From: Variovorax sp. SG517
Lineage (GTDB): Bacteria > Pseudomonadota > Gammaproteobacteria > Burkholderiales > Burkholderiaceae_C
Direction: 5' to 3'
Assembly (NCBI RefSeq): GCF_013376045.1
Contig: NZ_JABMJG010000014.1
Coordinates: 62,001 to 126,000 of the forward strand
DNA: 64,000 nucleotides
Made by a program: the position numbers and the translations under genes. Each line of letters begins with the position of its first letter. The stretch's first letter is position 1. The notes beneath the pieces are model-generated. The model ran no database searches, was not told the DNA's origin, and saw only the letters and a list, made by a program, of their open reading frames with translations. Positions 28,477 through 36,724 of the stretch are shown piece by piece.

Positions 28477-29304
28477 ATGAACGCCCACAACCACTCGCAA
28501 CTCAAGGCCGTCGTCTTCGACTGGGCCGGCACCATCCTCGACTTCGGCTCCTGCGCACCCATGGGCGCCTTCGTGAAGCTGTTCGATCAGTTCGGCGTCG
28601 ACATCACCATCGCCGAGGCGCGCGGCCCGATGGGCATGGCCAAGTGGGACCACATCAAGGCGCTGGGCACGCTGCCGCGCATCGCCGCGCAGTGGGAAGC
28701 GAAGCACGGACACGCATTCAGCGACACCGACGTCGACAGGCTGTATGAAGTGTTCACGCCGATGAACGCGGCCAGCGTGCGCGACCATGCCGACTTCATT
28801 CCCGGCGCGCTCGAAGCGGTGAAGGCGGCGCGCGAGCGCGGCCTGAAGATCGGCTCCACCACTGGCTACAACCGCCCGATCATGGAAGTGGTCGTGCCCA
28901 TCGCCGCCGCCGGCGGCTATTCGCCCGACAACCTCGTGTGCGCCGGCGACCTCGCCGAGGGCCGCCCGTCGCCGCTCATGATGTACCGCTGCTTCGCGGA
29001 CCTCGGCGTGTGGCCGCCGCACACGGTGGTGAAGGTCGACGACACGGGAGTCGGCCTGCAGGAAGGCCTCAACGCTGGCACCTGGGCCGTGGGCCTCGCG
29101 GTCAGCGGCAATGCCAACGGCCTCGCGCTGGCCGAGTGGCGGGCGCTCGACGAAGCCGCGCAGCGGGAGCGCCGTGCGCGCGCCACCGTCGAGCTGGAGG
29201 CCGCCGGCGCGCACTACGTGATCGACAGCGTGGCAGACCTGCCGCAAGTGTTGGAAGACATCGAGCGCAGGCTGCAGCGCGGCGAGCGTCCTGTCGCCGC
29301 CTGA
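28477..29304 (+). CDS. phnX: Phosphonoacetaldehyde hydrolase PhnX
   Basis: PhnX splits phosphonoacetaldehyde into acetaldehyde and phosphate, releasing phosphate from AEP. The 275-residue HAD-family protein has the nucleophile motif FDWAGT (Asp15), the Schiff-base lysine in MAKWDHIKAL (Lys56) that distinguishes PhnX from other HAD phosphatases, the TTGYN loop near residue 129 and the acidic motif KVDDTGVGLQEG near residue 187. The start at 28477 opens as MNAHNHSQLKAVVFD. It lies 49 bases after the FAD gene. Both gene order and residue set support the phosphonatase route, with the divergent PhnZ-like gene as a possible second route. Confidence 0.93.
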   Translation: MNAHNHSQLKAVVFDWAGTILDFGSCAPMGAFVKLFDQFGVDITIAEARGPMGMAKWDHIKALGTLPRIAAQWEAKHGHAFSDTDVDRLYEVFTPMNAASVRDHADFIPGALEAVKAARERGLKIGSTTGYNRPIMEVVVPIAAAGGYSPDNLVCAGDLAEGRPSPLMMYRCFADLGVWPPHTVVKVDDTGVGLQEGLNAGTWAVGLAVSGNANGLALAEWRALDEAAQRERRARATVELEAAGAHYVIDSVADLPQVLEDIERRLQRGERPVAA

Positions 29305-29358
29305 CCTGTAGCCGGAGGCGGCGGCGTCCGACTTGACGCGGGCTGCGGCGGGCCTAGC

Positions 29359-29505
29359 ATGGCTCGCATGCGAAGCGCAGCTTTTGTCCTTCTCTTCTGC
29401 CTCGGCCTGCTGACGGCCGCGTGCGACGAAAAGCCGACGAAGCCCGGCGTGCCCACGCCGAAGGCTTTGGCGAGCCTGGTCGCATCAGCGGCATACACGC
29501 ACTGA
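29359..29505 (+). CDS. Possible 48-aa lipoprotein
   Basis: A short frame encodes a basic start, a hydrophobic stretch and a lipobox-like end (LGLLTAAC, Cys22), then a Lys/Pro-rich tail of about 26 residues. This is the layout of small entericidin-like or adaptor lipoproteins. The ATG at 29359 gives 48 residues; the ATG at 29368 gives 45. No clear ribosome-binding site precedes either. It lies alone in the 298-base gap between phnX and the MFS gene; besides it I see only a weak GC hairpin just after phnX. Confidence 0.45.
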   Translation: MARMRSAAFVLLFCLGLLTAACDEKPTKPGVPTPKALASLVASAAYTH

Positions 29506-29602
29506 GCCGACGCAGCGCCTGAGGCGGCCATCCGCGCCGCCGGGCTCTTCGCATGTCTCGGCTTTTCGCGCTGCGGGGTATCCTCGCCGCGGAGATAAAA
29601 AA

Positions 29603-30871
29603 ATGAAAACGAGCGAGACAACCATCCACCAGCCCGACTCGCGCTACGCCATGGTGCGCCTGGGCCTCACCCTGCTGATCATGACGGTGGGCAGCAGCGG
29701 CATGTACGTGGTGTCGGTGATGCTGCCGGCGGTGGAGACCGAGTTCGGCGTCGCGCGCGCCGACGCCTCGCTGCCCTACACGCTGCTGATGCTGGGCTTC
29801 GGTTTCGGCGGCGTGCTGATGGGCAAGCTGGCCGACCGCATCGGCGTGATGAAGCCGCTGCTGATGGGGGCGATCTTCCTGGGCGCGGGCTACATCGCCA
29901 CGGGGCTTTCAGGTGGCATCGTCGGCTTCACCGTCGCGCAGGCGCTGCTGGTCGGGCTGCTCGGCAGCTCGGTGGCCTTCGCGCCGCTGGTGGCCGACAC
30001 CTCGCTGTGGTTCGTCAAGCGGCGCGGCATCGCGGTGGCGGTGTGCGCCAGCGGCAACTACCTGGCGGGCGCGGTGTGGCCGCCGATCGCGCAGCACTTC
30101 GTGGAGACCGTCGGCTGGCGCCAGACCTACATCGGCATGGGCATCTTCTGCGGCGTGACGATGGCGCTGCTGGCGATGTTCTTCCGCGCGCGGCCGCCGG
30201 CACTGGTCGTTGCACCGCCGGCCAGCGCGGCCGCGGGCGCGGCTGCGGCGCGCGACATGACGCGCCCCTTCGGCCTGAGCATAGGCACCGCGCAGGGCCT
30301 GCTGTGCGTGGCCGGCGTGGCCTGCTGCGTGGCCATGGCGATGCCGCAGGTGCACATCGTGGCCTACTGCGGCGACCTGGGCTACGGCCCGGCGCAGGGC
30401 GCGCTCATGCTTTCGCTGATGCTGGGCTTCGGCATCGTGAGCCGGCTGGTGTCGGGCGCCATCTGCGACCGCATCGGCGGGCTGCGCACGCTGCTGCTGG
30501 GCGGCGTGCTGCAGTGCGTGGCGCTGCTGCTGTTCCTGCCTTTCGACGGGCTGGTGCCGCTGTACGTGATCTCGGCGCTCTTCGGCCTTTTCCAGGGTGG
30601 CATCGTGCCTTCCTACGCGATCATCGTGCGCGAGCACTTTCCGCCGAAGGAGGCGGGCGCGCGCGTGGGCACGGTGCTGATGTTCACGCTCTTCGGCATG
30701 GCGCTGGGCGGATGGATGTCGGGCAAGGTGTTCGACCTCACGGGCAGCTACCACGCGGCCTTCATCAACGGCATTGCGTGGAACCTGGTGAACGTGAGCA
30801 TCGCGAGCTTCCTGCTGTTCAGGACGCTTCGGCGATCAGGCGGCCGAGTGTTCGCATTGCCTGCTCGCTGA
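29603..30871 (+). CDS. MFS transporter
   Basis: This 422-residue inner-membrane carrier belongs to the major facilitator superfamily (monocarboxylate/OFA-like branch). About twelve hydrophobic segments are visible, split by a central loop near residues 200-215 (RARPPALVVAPPASAAA). The MFS motif between helices 2 and 3 reads GKLADRIGVMKPLLMG, and its counterpart in the second half reads GAICDRIGGLRTLLLGG. The end overlaps the convergent MocR-type regulator gene by 53 bases. Substrate unknown; an organic acid or amino acid is most likely given this branch. A purine-rich AGATAAAAAA stretch precedes the ATG at 29603. Confidence 0.88.
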   Translation: MKTSETTIHQPDSRYAMVRLGLTLLIMTVGSSGMYVVSVMLPAVETEFGVARADASLPYTLLMLGFGFGGVLMGKLADRIGVMKPLLMGAIFLGAGYIATGLSGGIVGFTVAQALLVGLLGSSVAFAPLVADTSLWFVKRRGIAVAVCASGNYLAGAVWPPIAQHFVETVGWRQTYIGMGIFCGVTMALLAMFFRARPPALVVAPPASAAAGAAAARDMTRPFGLSIGTAQGLLCVAGVACCVAMAMPQVHIVAYCGDLGYGPAQGALMLSLMLGFGIVSRLVSGAICDRIGGLRTLLLGGVLQCVALLLFLPFDGLVPLYVISALFGLFQGGIVPSYAIIVREHFPPKEAGARVGTVLMFTLFGMALGGWMSGKVFDLTGSYHAAFINGIAWNLVNVSIASFLLFRTLRRSGGRVFALPAR

Positions 30872-32237
30872 CCTCGTTCCACGGGTGGCCGTAGTTGAGC
30901 CGCAGGCAGTTGCCGAAGGCGCGCGTGGCCGAGAAGATCGGGCCCGGCGCGACGCTGATGCCCAGTTCCAGCGCCTTGCGGTGGATCTCCAGCGCGTTCG
31001 CCCGCGCGGGCAGTTCGACCCACAGGAAGTAGCCGCCCAGCGGCCGCGTCGCGTGCGTGCCCTGCGGAAAGTAATGCCCCACGGCCTGCGCGAAGGTGGC
31101 CTGCTGCATCGCCAGGGTCTGGCGCAGCTTGCGCAGGTGCCTGTCGAGCCCGCCTTTCTCCAGATAGCCCGCGAGCGCCAGCTGCGCGGGCGCCGATGTG
31201 CTCAGCGTGCTCGACAGCTTCTGCCGCGCGACCTTGCGCGCGAAGCGGCCGGCCGAGGTCCAGCCGATGCGATAGCCCGGCGCCAGGCACTTCGAGAACG
31301 ACGAGCAGTGCAGCACCAGCCCCTGCGTGTCGAAGGCCTTGGCCGGTGGGGGGCGACGTTCGCCGAAGTACAGCTCGGCGTACACGTCGTCCTCGATCAG
31401 CGGCAGGCCATGGCGTGCGAGCAGCTCCACCAGCGCCTGCTTCTTCGCATCGGGCATCAGGCTGCCCAGCGGGTTCTGGAAGGTGGTCATGAGCCAGCAG
31501 GCGGCGGGCTTGTGCGCCGCGATGGCCTGCTCCAGCGCCTCCAGGTCGATGCCCTCGCCAGGGTGCGTCGGCACCTCGACGGCGCGCAGGCCCATGCGCT
31601 CCAGCGCCTGCAGCGCGGCGTAGAAGGTAGGCGATTCGACGATCACCGCGTCGCCCGGCCGCGTCACCGCCGAGAGGCAGAGGTTCAGCGCCTCCAGCGC
31701 GCCGTTGGTGATGACGATCTCGTCGGCCGGCACCTGCATGCCGTCGGCCAGGTAGCGCAGCGCGATCTGCCGGCGCAGCGTAGCGCTGCCGGGCGTGAGG
31801 TCGTCCACCGTGCTCCACGGATCGAGCGACCTCGCGCTGGCGGCCATGAACTGCCCCAGCCGCGCCAGCGGGAACAGCAGCGGGCTGGGGAACGCCGAGC
31901 CGAAGGGCACCACCTTGCGCGACATGCTGGCTTCGAGGATGTCGAACACCTGGTCGCTCACGTCGAGCGACTTCGGCTCGCCGGCGGGGCGCGAGGTGAG
32001 GGTGGATTCGGGCGGCGCGTCGCGCAGGCCGCCGCCGGTGACGTAGTAGCCCGATCGGTCGCGCGCCCGCACCAGGCCGCGTGCCTCGAGCAGGTAGTAG
32101 GCCTCGAACACGGTCGACGCGCTGACCCCGCGGCTCTGGCCGGTGTGGCGCACCGAGGGCAGGCGGTCGCCGGTCTTCAGGGTGCCGTTGCGGATCGAGG
32201 CCTCGATGTTGGCGGCCAGGGCTTCGTACCTTTTCAT
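30819..32237 (-). CDS. MocR-family regulator (GntR domain fused to aminotransferase-like domain)
   Basis: This 472-residue protein has an N-terminal winged-helix GntR domain (residues 1-75, with SVRHTGQSRGVSASTVFEAYYLLEARGLV) and a fold-type I aminotransferase-like domain with the PLP lysine in SSFSKCLAPGYRIGW. MocR proteins use PLP and an amine ligand as signal and often regulate the adjacent or their own gene. The ATG at 32237 is preferred over the distant open frame start because it gives the family opening MKRYEALAANIEASI. It is divergent from the DUF2970-cytochrome operon and overlaps the MFS gene at the 3' end. Which of these it controls is open. Confidence 0.9.
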   Translation of the reverse strand: MKRYEALAANIEASIRNGTLKTGDRLPSVRHTGQSRGVSASTVFEAYYLLEARGLVRARDRSGYYVTGGGLRDAPPESTLTSRPAGEPKSLDVSDQVFDILEASMSRKVVPFGSAFPSPLLFPLARLGQFMAASARSLDPWSTVDDLTPGSATLRRQIALRYLADGMQVPADEIVITNGALEALNLCLSAVTRPGDAVIVESPTFYAALQALERMGLRAVEVPTHPGEGIDLEALEQAIAAHKPAACWLMTTFQNPLGSLMPDAKKQALVELLARHGLPLIEDDVYAELYFGERRPPPAKAFDTQGLVLHCSSFSKCLAPGYRIGWTSAGRFARKVARQKLSSTLSTSAPAQLALAGYLEKGGLDRHLRKLRQTLAMQQATFAQAVGHYFPQGTHATRPLGGYFLWVELPARANALEIHRKALELGISVAPGPIFSATRAFGNCLRLNYGHPWNEVSEQAMRTLGRLIAEAS

Positions 32238-32273
32238 CGGCTTCTTTGCTGGATTCGTTCTTCGGGGCACTTT

Positions 32274-32304
32274 ATCTGCACCGGTCAATTGGAGCGAATC
32301 TGCA
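32274..32304. promoter_or_regulatory. Direct-repeat operator candidate for the MocR-type regulator
   Basis: In the 105-base gap between the regulator and the DUF2970 gene, ATCTGCA occurs twice in the same direction (32274-32280 and 32298-32304), 24 bases apart. MocR regulators such as GabR bind direct repeats near their own promoters. The repeat is seen; its role is inferred. Confidence 0.35.
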
Positions 32305-32342
32305 TCTGTTTTTTCTGGCCGGGCTGGGCCACACTTGGCCCC

Positions 32343-32531
32343 ATGTCGAATCTCTTGCGCGCGCTGCGCGCCGTTCTCTGGAGTTTCATCGGGCTGGGCG
32401 GCCGCCGCGCCGACGCGGAAAAGCGGACGGCGCAGGTCGGCATCCTGCCGCTGATCGGCGTGGCCCTCGTGATGGTGCTGCTGCTGATCGCGGGGCTGAT
32501 CACGCTGGCGCACTACGTTGCCGGCACATGA
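32343..32531 (+). CDS. DUF2970 family small membrane protein
   Basis: This 62-residue protein is a DUF2970 member: an N-terminal amphipathic LRALRAVLWSFIGLGGRR stretch followed by one membrane helix (about residues 33-56). The family is common in betaproteobacteria next to respiratory genes and may help assemble or anchor cytochrome complexes, but its job is not established. The start at 32343 lies just after the promoter region divergent from the regulator gene, and its stop overlaps the ATG of the following cytochrome gene by four bases, so the two are translationally linked. Confidence 0.85.
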   Translation: MSNLLRALRAVLWSFIGLGGRRADAEKRTAQVGILPLIGVALVMVLLLIAGLITLAHYVAGT

Positions 32532-33247
32532 GGCGCGCACTCAGGCTCCTCGCGCTCGGGCTTTTGCTTGCCTTGCAGGGCATGGCGAGCGCGGCAACGC
32601 CCAGCACTCCGGCCACAGTGCCCGACACCATCGAGCAGCGCGTGGCCGCCTGCATCGCCTGCCACGGACGCGAGGGCGCGACCACTAACGCCGGCTACTT
32701 TCCGCGCCTGGCGGGCAAGCCGGCCGGCTACCTGTTCAACCAGCTCGTGAGCTTTCGCGACGGCCGCCGCTTCAACAGCGACATGGCGTACATGGTGCAG
32801 CACCTGTCGGACGCCTACCTGCGCGAGATGGCCGATTACTTCGCCGGGCTGCAGCTGCCTTACCCGCCCGTTTCCCCGGTCAGCGATGCGACGCCCGAGC
32901 AGCTGCAGCGCGGCCGCCAGCTCGTGCGCGAGGGTGATGCGGCGCGCGGCATCCCCGCCTGCGTGCAGTGCCACGGCGCAGCGCTCACGGGCGTGCAGCC
33001 TGCCATCCCGGGGCTGCTGGGACTGCCGCGGCTCTATGTGTCGTCGCAGCTCGGCGCCTGGCTCACCAATGAGCGCCATGCGCCGGCGCCCGACTGCATG
33101 GCCGACATCGGTCGGCGCATGAGCACGGCCGACATCAACGCCGTCGCGAGCTGGCTCGCCGTGCAGCCTATGCCCGCCGATACGAAGCCCGCAGTCTCGC
33201 TGCCCGCACCGCCGCCCGTGAAATGTGGCGGCATGCCCGCGAAGTGA
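32528..33247 (+). CDS. Dihaem c4-like cytochrome c
   Basis: This 239-residue periplasmic cytochrome has a signal peptide (LLALGLLLALQGMASA) and two c-haem attachment sites, CIACH near residue 41 and CVQCH near residue 146, the layout of the c4 class in which two similar domains each bind one haem. Methionines suited to the sixth haem position lie in MVQHL and in DIGRRMSTADI. It overlaps the DUF2970 gene by four bases and is followed after 13 bases by the trihaem cytochrome gene. It would carry electrons between a dehydrogenase and an oxidase, but no partner dehydrogenase lies in this operon. Confidence 0.88.
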   Translation: MRRALRLLALGLLLALQGMASAATPSTPATVPDTIEQRVAACIACHGREGATTNAGYFPRLAGKPAGYLFNQLVSFRDGRRFNSDMAYMVQHLSDAYLREMADYFAGLQLPYPPVSPVSDATPEQLQRGRQLVREGDAARGIPACVQCHGAALTGVQPAIPGLLGLPRLYVSSQLGAWLTNERHAPAPDCMADIGRRMSTADINAVASWLAVQPMPADTKPAVSLPAPPPVKCGGMPAK

Positions 33248-33260
33248 GGGAGCAGAAGCC

Positions 33261-34541
33261 ATGAAACTGCGACACCTCGGCTGGCTGCTGCTTGCGCTCA
33301 TCGTGCTCGGCGCCGCGGCCGTCGGCACCATCGTGGCGATGAACCTGCGCGGCGAAGACCCGCTGCCCGCACAGGCGAAAGCCTTCCAGTCCACGCCGCA
33401 GATGGTCGAACGTGGGCGCTACCTCGCGCTGGCGGGTAACTGCGCCGGCTGTCACACCACGCGCGGCGGCGAGCCCTATGCGGGCGGGATGCCCATCGAG
33501 ACACCCTTCGGCACCGTCTATTCGAGCAACCTCACGCCCGACGACAAGGCCGGCATCGGCAGCTGGAGCAGCGCGCACTTCTGGCGCGCGATGCACAACG
33601 GCCGCAGCAAGGACGGCCGCCTGCTGTACCCCGCGTTTCCGTACCCCAGCTTCACGCAGGTGACGCGCGAGGATTCGGACGCCATCTACGCCTACCTGCG
33701 CAGCGTTCCGCCCTCGGTGGCACCCAACCGCGAGCACCGGCTGCGCTTCCCCTACGACACGCAGGCCGCGCTGGCCGTGTGGCGGGCGCTGTCGTTCAAG
33801 CCCGAGCCCTTCGTGACCAATGCAGGCAAGCCAGCCGAATGGAACCGGGGCGCCTACCTCGTCAACGGCCTGGGCCATTGCATCGCCTGCCACGGCAGCC
33901 GCAACTCGCTGGGTGCGACCGAGACGAAGCTGGGGCTCTCGGGCGGCCTGATCGCCGTCGAGAACTGGTACGCGCCCTCGCTCACCGATCCGCACGAAGC
34001 GGGCGTGGCCGACTGGCCCGCGGCCGAGGTGGTGTCGCTGCTGAAGAACGGCGTGGCGCCGCGGGGCTCGGTCATGGGGCCGATGGCCGACGTGGTGTTC
34101 CGCAGCACGCAGTACCTGAGCGACGCCGACCTCACGGCCATGGCCAGCTACCTCAAGGACCTGCCCGACGCGCCGACGGCCGAAGCGGCGACAACCAAGG
34201 CCCCGATCCGACGCGATGCCGGCACCATGGCGCGCGGCGCCAAGATCTACGACCAGCGCTGCGCCTACTGCCACGGCGACCAGGGGCAAGGCGCGGCCGG
34301 CGCCTACCCGCCGCTGGCGGGCAACCGCGCGGTGAACATGGCGCGGCCCACCAACCTGATCCAGGTGATCGCGCACGGCGGCTTCCTGCCATCGACCTCG
34401 GGCAACCCGCGCCCCTACGGCATGCCGCCCTTCGGCCAGACGCTGGATGCTGCCGAGGTCGCGGCCGTGCTCACCTACGTGCGCGGCTCCTGGGGCAACG
34501 ACAGCCCACCGGTCACGCAGCTCGACACCATGCGGCGCTGA
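33261..34541 (+). CDS. Trihaem cytochrome c, alcohol-dehydrogenase-subunit type
   Basis: This 426-residue protein has one N-terminal membrane anchor (residues about 6-27) and three c-haem sites: CAGCH near residue 61, CIACH near 208 and CAYCH near 334. This arrangement is that of the cytochrome subunit of membrane-bound alcohol, gluconate or aldose dehydrogenases, which pass electrons to ubiquinone. The large catalytic subunit (a quinoprotein or flavoprotein) is not adjacent. The start at 33261 follows the dihaem gene by 13 bases. It is convergent with the lipoxygenase gene, with only two bases between the stop codons. Confidence 0.88.
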   Translation: MKLRHLGWLLLALIVLGAAAVGTIVAMNLRGEDPLPAQAKAFQSTPQMVERGRYLALAGNCAGCHTTRGGEPYAGGMPIETPFGTVYSSNLTPDDKAGIGSWSSAHFWRAMHNGRSKDGRLLYPAFPYPSFTQVTREDSDAIYAYLRSVPPSVAPNREHRLRFPYDTQAALAVWRALSFKPEPFVTNAGKPAEWNRGAYLVNGLGHCIACHGSRNSLGATETKLGLSGGLIAVENWYAPSLTDPHEAGVADWPAAEVVSLLKNGVAPRGSVMGPMADVVFRSTQYLSDADLTAMASYLKDLPDAPTAEAATTKAPIRRDAGTMARGAKIYDQRCAYCHGDQGQGAAGAYPPLAGNRAVNMARPTNLIQVIAHGGFLPSTSGNPRPYGMPPFGQTLDAAEVAAVLTYVRGSWGNDSPPVTQLDTMRR

Positions 34542-34543
34542 GC

Positions 34544-36553
34544 TCAGATGTTCGTGCTGGAAGGAATCCGGCTCGGCAGCAGGTACTCGTAAGGCCGCGT
34601 GCGCGTGGTGTTGCGCTGGCGGATGGCCGCCTCGATGCCCGCGAGCGCATTGCGAAAGCGCTCCAGCGGTCCGCCTTGCCCCGCGATGGCCGGGTCCAGC
34701 AGCACAGGCAGGTGCGGAAAGACGTTGTCCCTGTACTCGCCCAGCGGCCGGTAGTACACGCCGCCGAGGATGTGGAACAGCAGGATCTGCTCCTGCGCCG
34801 CCAGACGCGAAGGCAGCATCTGCGACCAGCTCGCCTCGTTCTGGCCAGCACCACTCGTCGGCGCCGGCATCCCTTCGGCACCCGCGCTGAAGGGCGCATA
34901 GGTCATCACCGCGTACTGCGGGAAGTTCACCGCCGCATGCTGCGCGCTGGCGTTGAAGATGATGGCGGTGAGCACGTCGACCAGCTGCGCGCGCGTGGCA
35001 ATGGCCCGGAAGCCGTGCACCTTGCCGCTGGTGGCCAGCTCGGCGGCCCAGGCCTTGAGCTCGTAGTCGCCGGTCACGTCGGCGTCGCTCAGGTAGTAGG
35101 TGGCCACGTAGTCGCCCACCCATTGCGCGATCGCGTTCCACACCAGCAGCGCGTCGTCGCGGTAGGGGTAGTCGGGCAGCGCCGCTGCGTCGTCCACGCC
35201 GCGCGTGCGCAGGTCGTTGGGCAGCATCATGCGGTCGTGGAAGTCGTAGGCCAGGCGGTCGCGTCCGCACTGCTGCTGCAGCGTCTCGATGGGCGCGGCG
35301 AGGATCACGTCGCCCGTGGTCAGCGGCGCCATGATGATCAGCGTCGCTGCCTCGTTGATGAACATCGCGCCTTCCAGGTGCGGCGACAGCAGTCGGCTCA
35401 GCGGATGCGCGGTTGCCAGCTGGCGCTGCGTGGCCATCGCGAAGGCTTCCGACATCAGGTGCGTGCGGCCCAGGTGCACGAACATCTCGTGGTAGTTGAA
35501 GTCGGCCATCTGCACCGCGGTCTTGGCCGACTGCCAGGCCCAGTAGGCCTCGGCGTTGGCCGTGTCATCCACGCGCAGGAAGATCGGGTTCGCGGCCGGA
35601 TCCTGCCCGCACTGGATGGCGACCGGCACCAGCGAGCGGCCCGTCTTCGGCCGCGCGAACAGCGCGATGGGTGCCTGGATGTAGCCAGTGCCCGTGAGCG
35701 GCTTGACCTGCGCGCCGGCCGGCGCCATGTCGCCCAGGCCTTCGTAGTCGAGGATGTAGAGCCGGCCCGAGGCAGCGGCATCGGCGAGGCTGTCGCCCGC
35801 GCCCATCACCTGCCGGTACTGCGCGTCGCCCAGCGGGAACTTGGCCGGCAGCGTCGTCGCGCGCTGGATCAGCATCGGGTTGGGCCCGGCCACGCGCATG
35901 GCGGCGAACAGGTCGTTGTCGTGCAGCAGCTGCGAGATGGCCGGCTTCTCGATGGTGACGAAGAGCGCGTCGTACTGCGCCACCGTCTTCGGTCCGTTCA
36001 GCACGCCCAGCGGGCCCTGCGAGAGCAGGTCGTGGTGGATCTGCTTGAGCTGCGTCGCGATGTCGCCCGCCGTGCCGGTGAGCGTGCCCAGCAGCGCCAG
36101 CACTGCGGCGGGCAGCGTCGCCAGCCCACTGTTGGCGGCCAGCAGCTGGTCGAAGCTGGCCTGCAGGCTGGCAAGCCGCGTGCGCAGGTTGTCGAGCGAC
36201 TGCAGGCTGCTGGAAGCCAGCGCGCTGGTGGCGAACGAGGCCGCGAAGTTGGTGACGGCCTCCAGCGCCTTCGCGATGGTCTTGAGCTGATGCTCCAGCG
36301 CCGGCAGTTCGGTGGCGGGCACCACCGCGCCCATCGGCACGCCGGCGAGGTTGATGTGCGATTCGGTCCAGACATAGGTCGCCTGCCGCCCCACGAGTTC
36401 GAGCCGGCGCAAGGTGGCGCTGATCGGGTCGATCTTCTGCGGCAGCATGGGCTTCGGCACCGGCAATGCGGCCGAGGCGGTGGATGTCTTGCCCGCCAGC
36501 AGGCCCAGGCCGCCCGCCGAGGCGGACCATTTGAGGATGTCTCTGCGCTTCAT
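34544..36553 (-). CDS. Tat-exported bacterial lipoxygenase
   Basis: This 669-residue enzyme adds oxygen to polyunsaturated fatty acids. It has the full lipoxygenase signature His355-x4-His360-x4-His365-x17-His383-x8-His392, and the other iron ligands in place: His539 and Asn543 (HAAVN) and the C-terminal Ile669. The ligand set by analogy with plant and Pseudomonas LoxA enzymes is His360, His365, His539, Asn543 and Ile669. The N-terminus MKRRDILKW followed by a hydrophobic stretch is a twin-arginine signal, so the folded iron protein would go to the periplasm or beyond. The start at 36553 is set by that motif. The gene is monocistronic by position. Confidence 0.92.
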   Translation of the reverse strand: MKRRDILKWSASAGGLGLLAGKTSTASAALPVPKPMLPQKIDPISATLRRLELVGRQATYVWTESHINLAGVPMGAVVPATELPALEHQLKTIAKALEAVTNFAASFATSALASSSLQSLDNLRTRLASLQASFDQLLAANSGLATLPAAVLALLGTLTGTAGDIATQLKQIHHDLLSQGPLGVLNGPKTVAQYDALFVTIEKPAISQLLHDNDLFAAMRVAGPNPMLIQRATTLPAKFPLGDAQYRQVMGAGDSLADAAASGRLYILDYEGLGDMAPAGAQVKPLTGTGYIQAPIALFARPKTGRSLVPVAIQCGQDPAANPIFLRVDDTANAEAYWAWQSAKTAVQMADFNYHEMFVHLGRTHLMSEAFAMATQRQLATAHPLSRLLSPHLEGAMFINEAATLIIMAPLTTGDVILAAPIETLQQQCGRDRLAYDFHDRMMLPNDLRTRGVDDAAALPDYPYRDDALLVWNAIAQWVGDYVATYYLSDADVTGDYELKAWAAELATSGKVHGFRAIATRAQLVDVLTAIIFNASAQHAAVNFPQYAVMTYAPFSAGAEGMPAPTSGAGQNEASWSQMLPSRLAAQEQILLFHILGGVYYRPLGEYRDNVFPHLPVLLDPAIAGQGGPLERFRNALAGIEAAIRQRNTTRTRPYEYLLPSRIPSSTNI

Positions 36554-36724
36554 CGGGAGTTCCCTGTTGTTGTGAGTCTCGGGAAGGCCGACGGAAGGCT
36601 CGGCCACCGAATCGAACGGTCGTTCTATTCGGTGGGCGGATTCTGCGGAGGGGCTCGGGCGTTGGCAATCAGGGTTGCTGCCTACTCCGAGGCGCGTTCC
36701 CTGCAACGCCTGGTCAGGGCGTCG

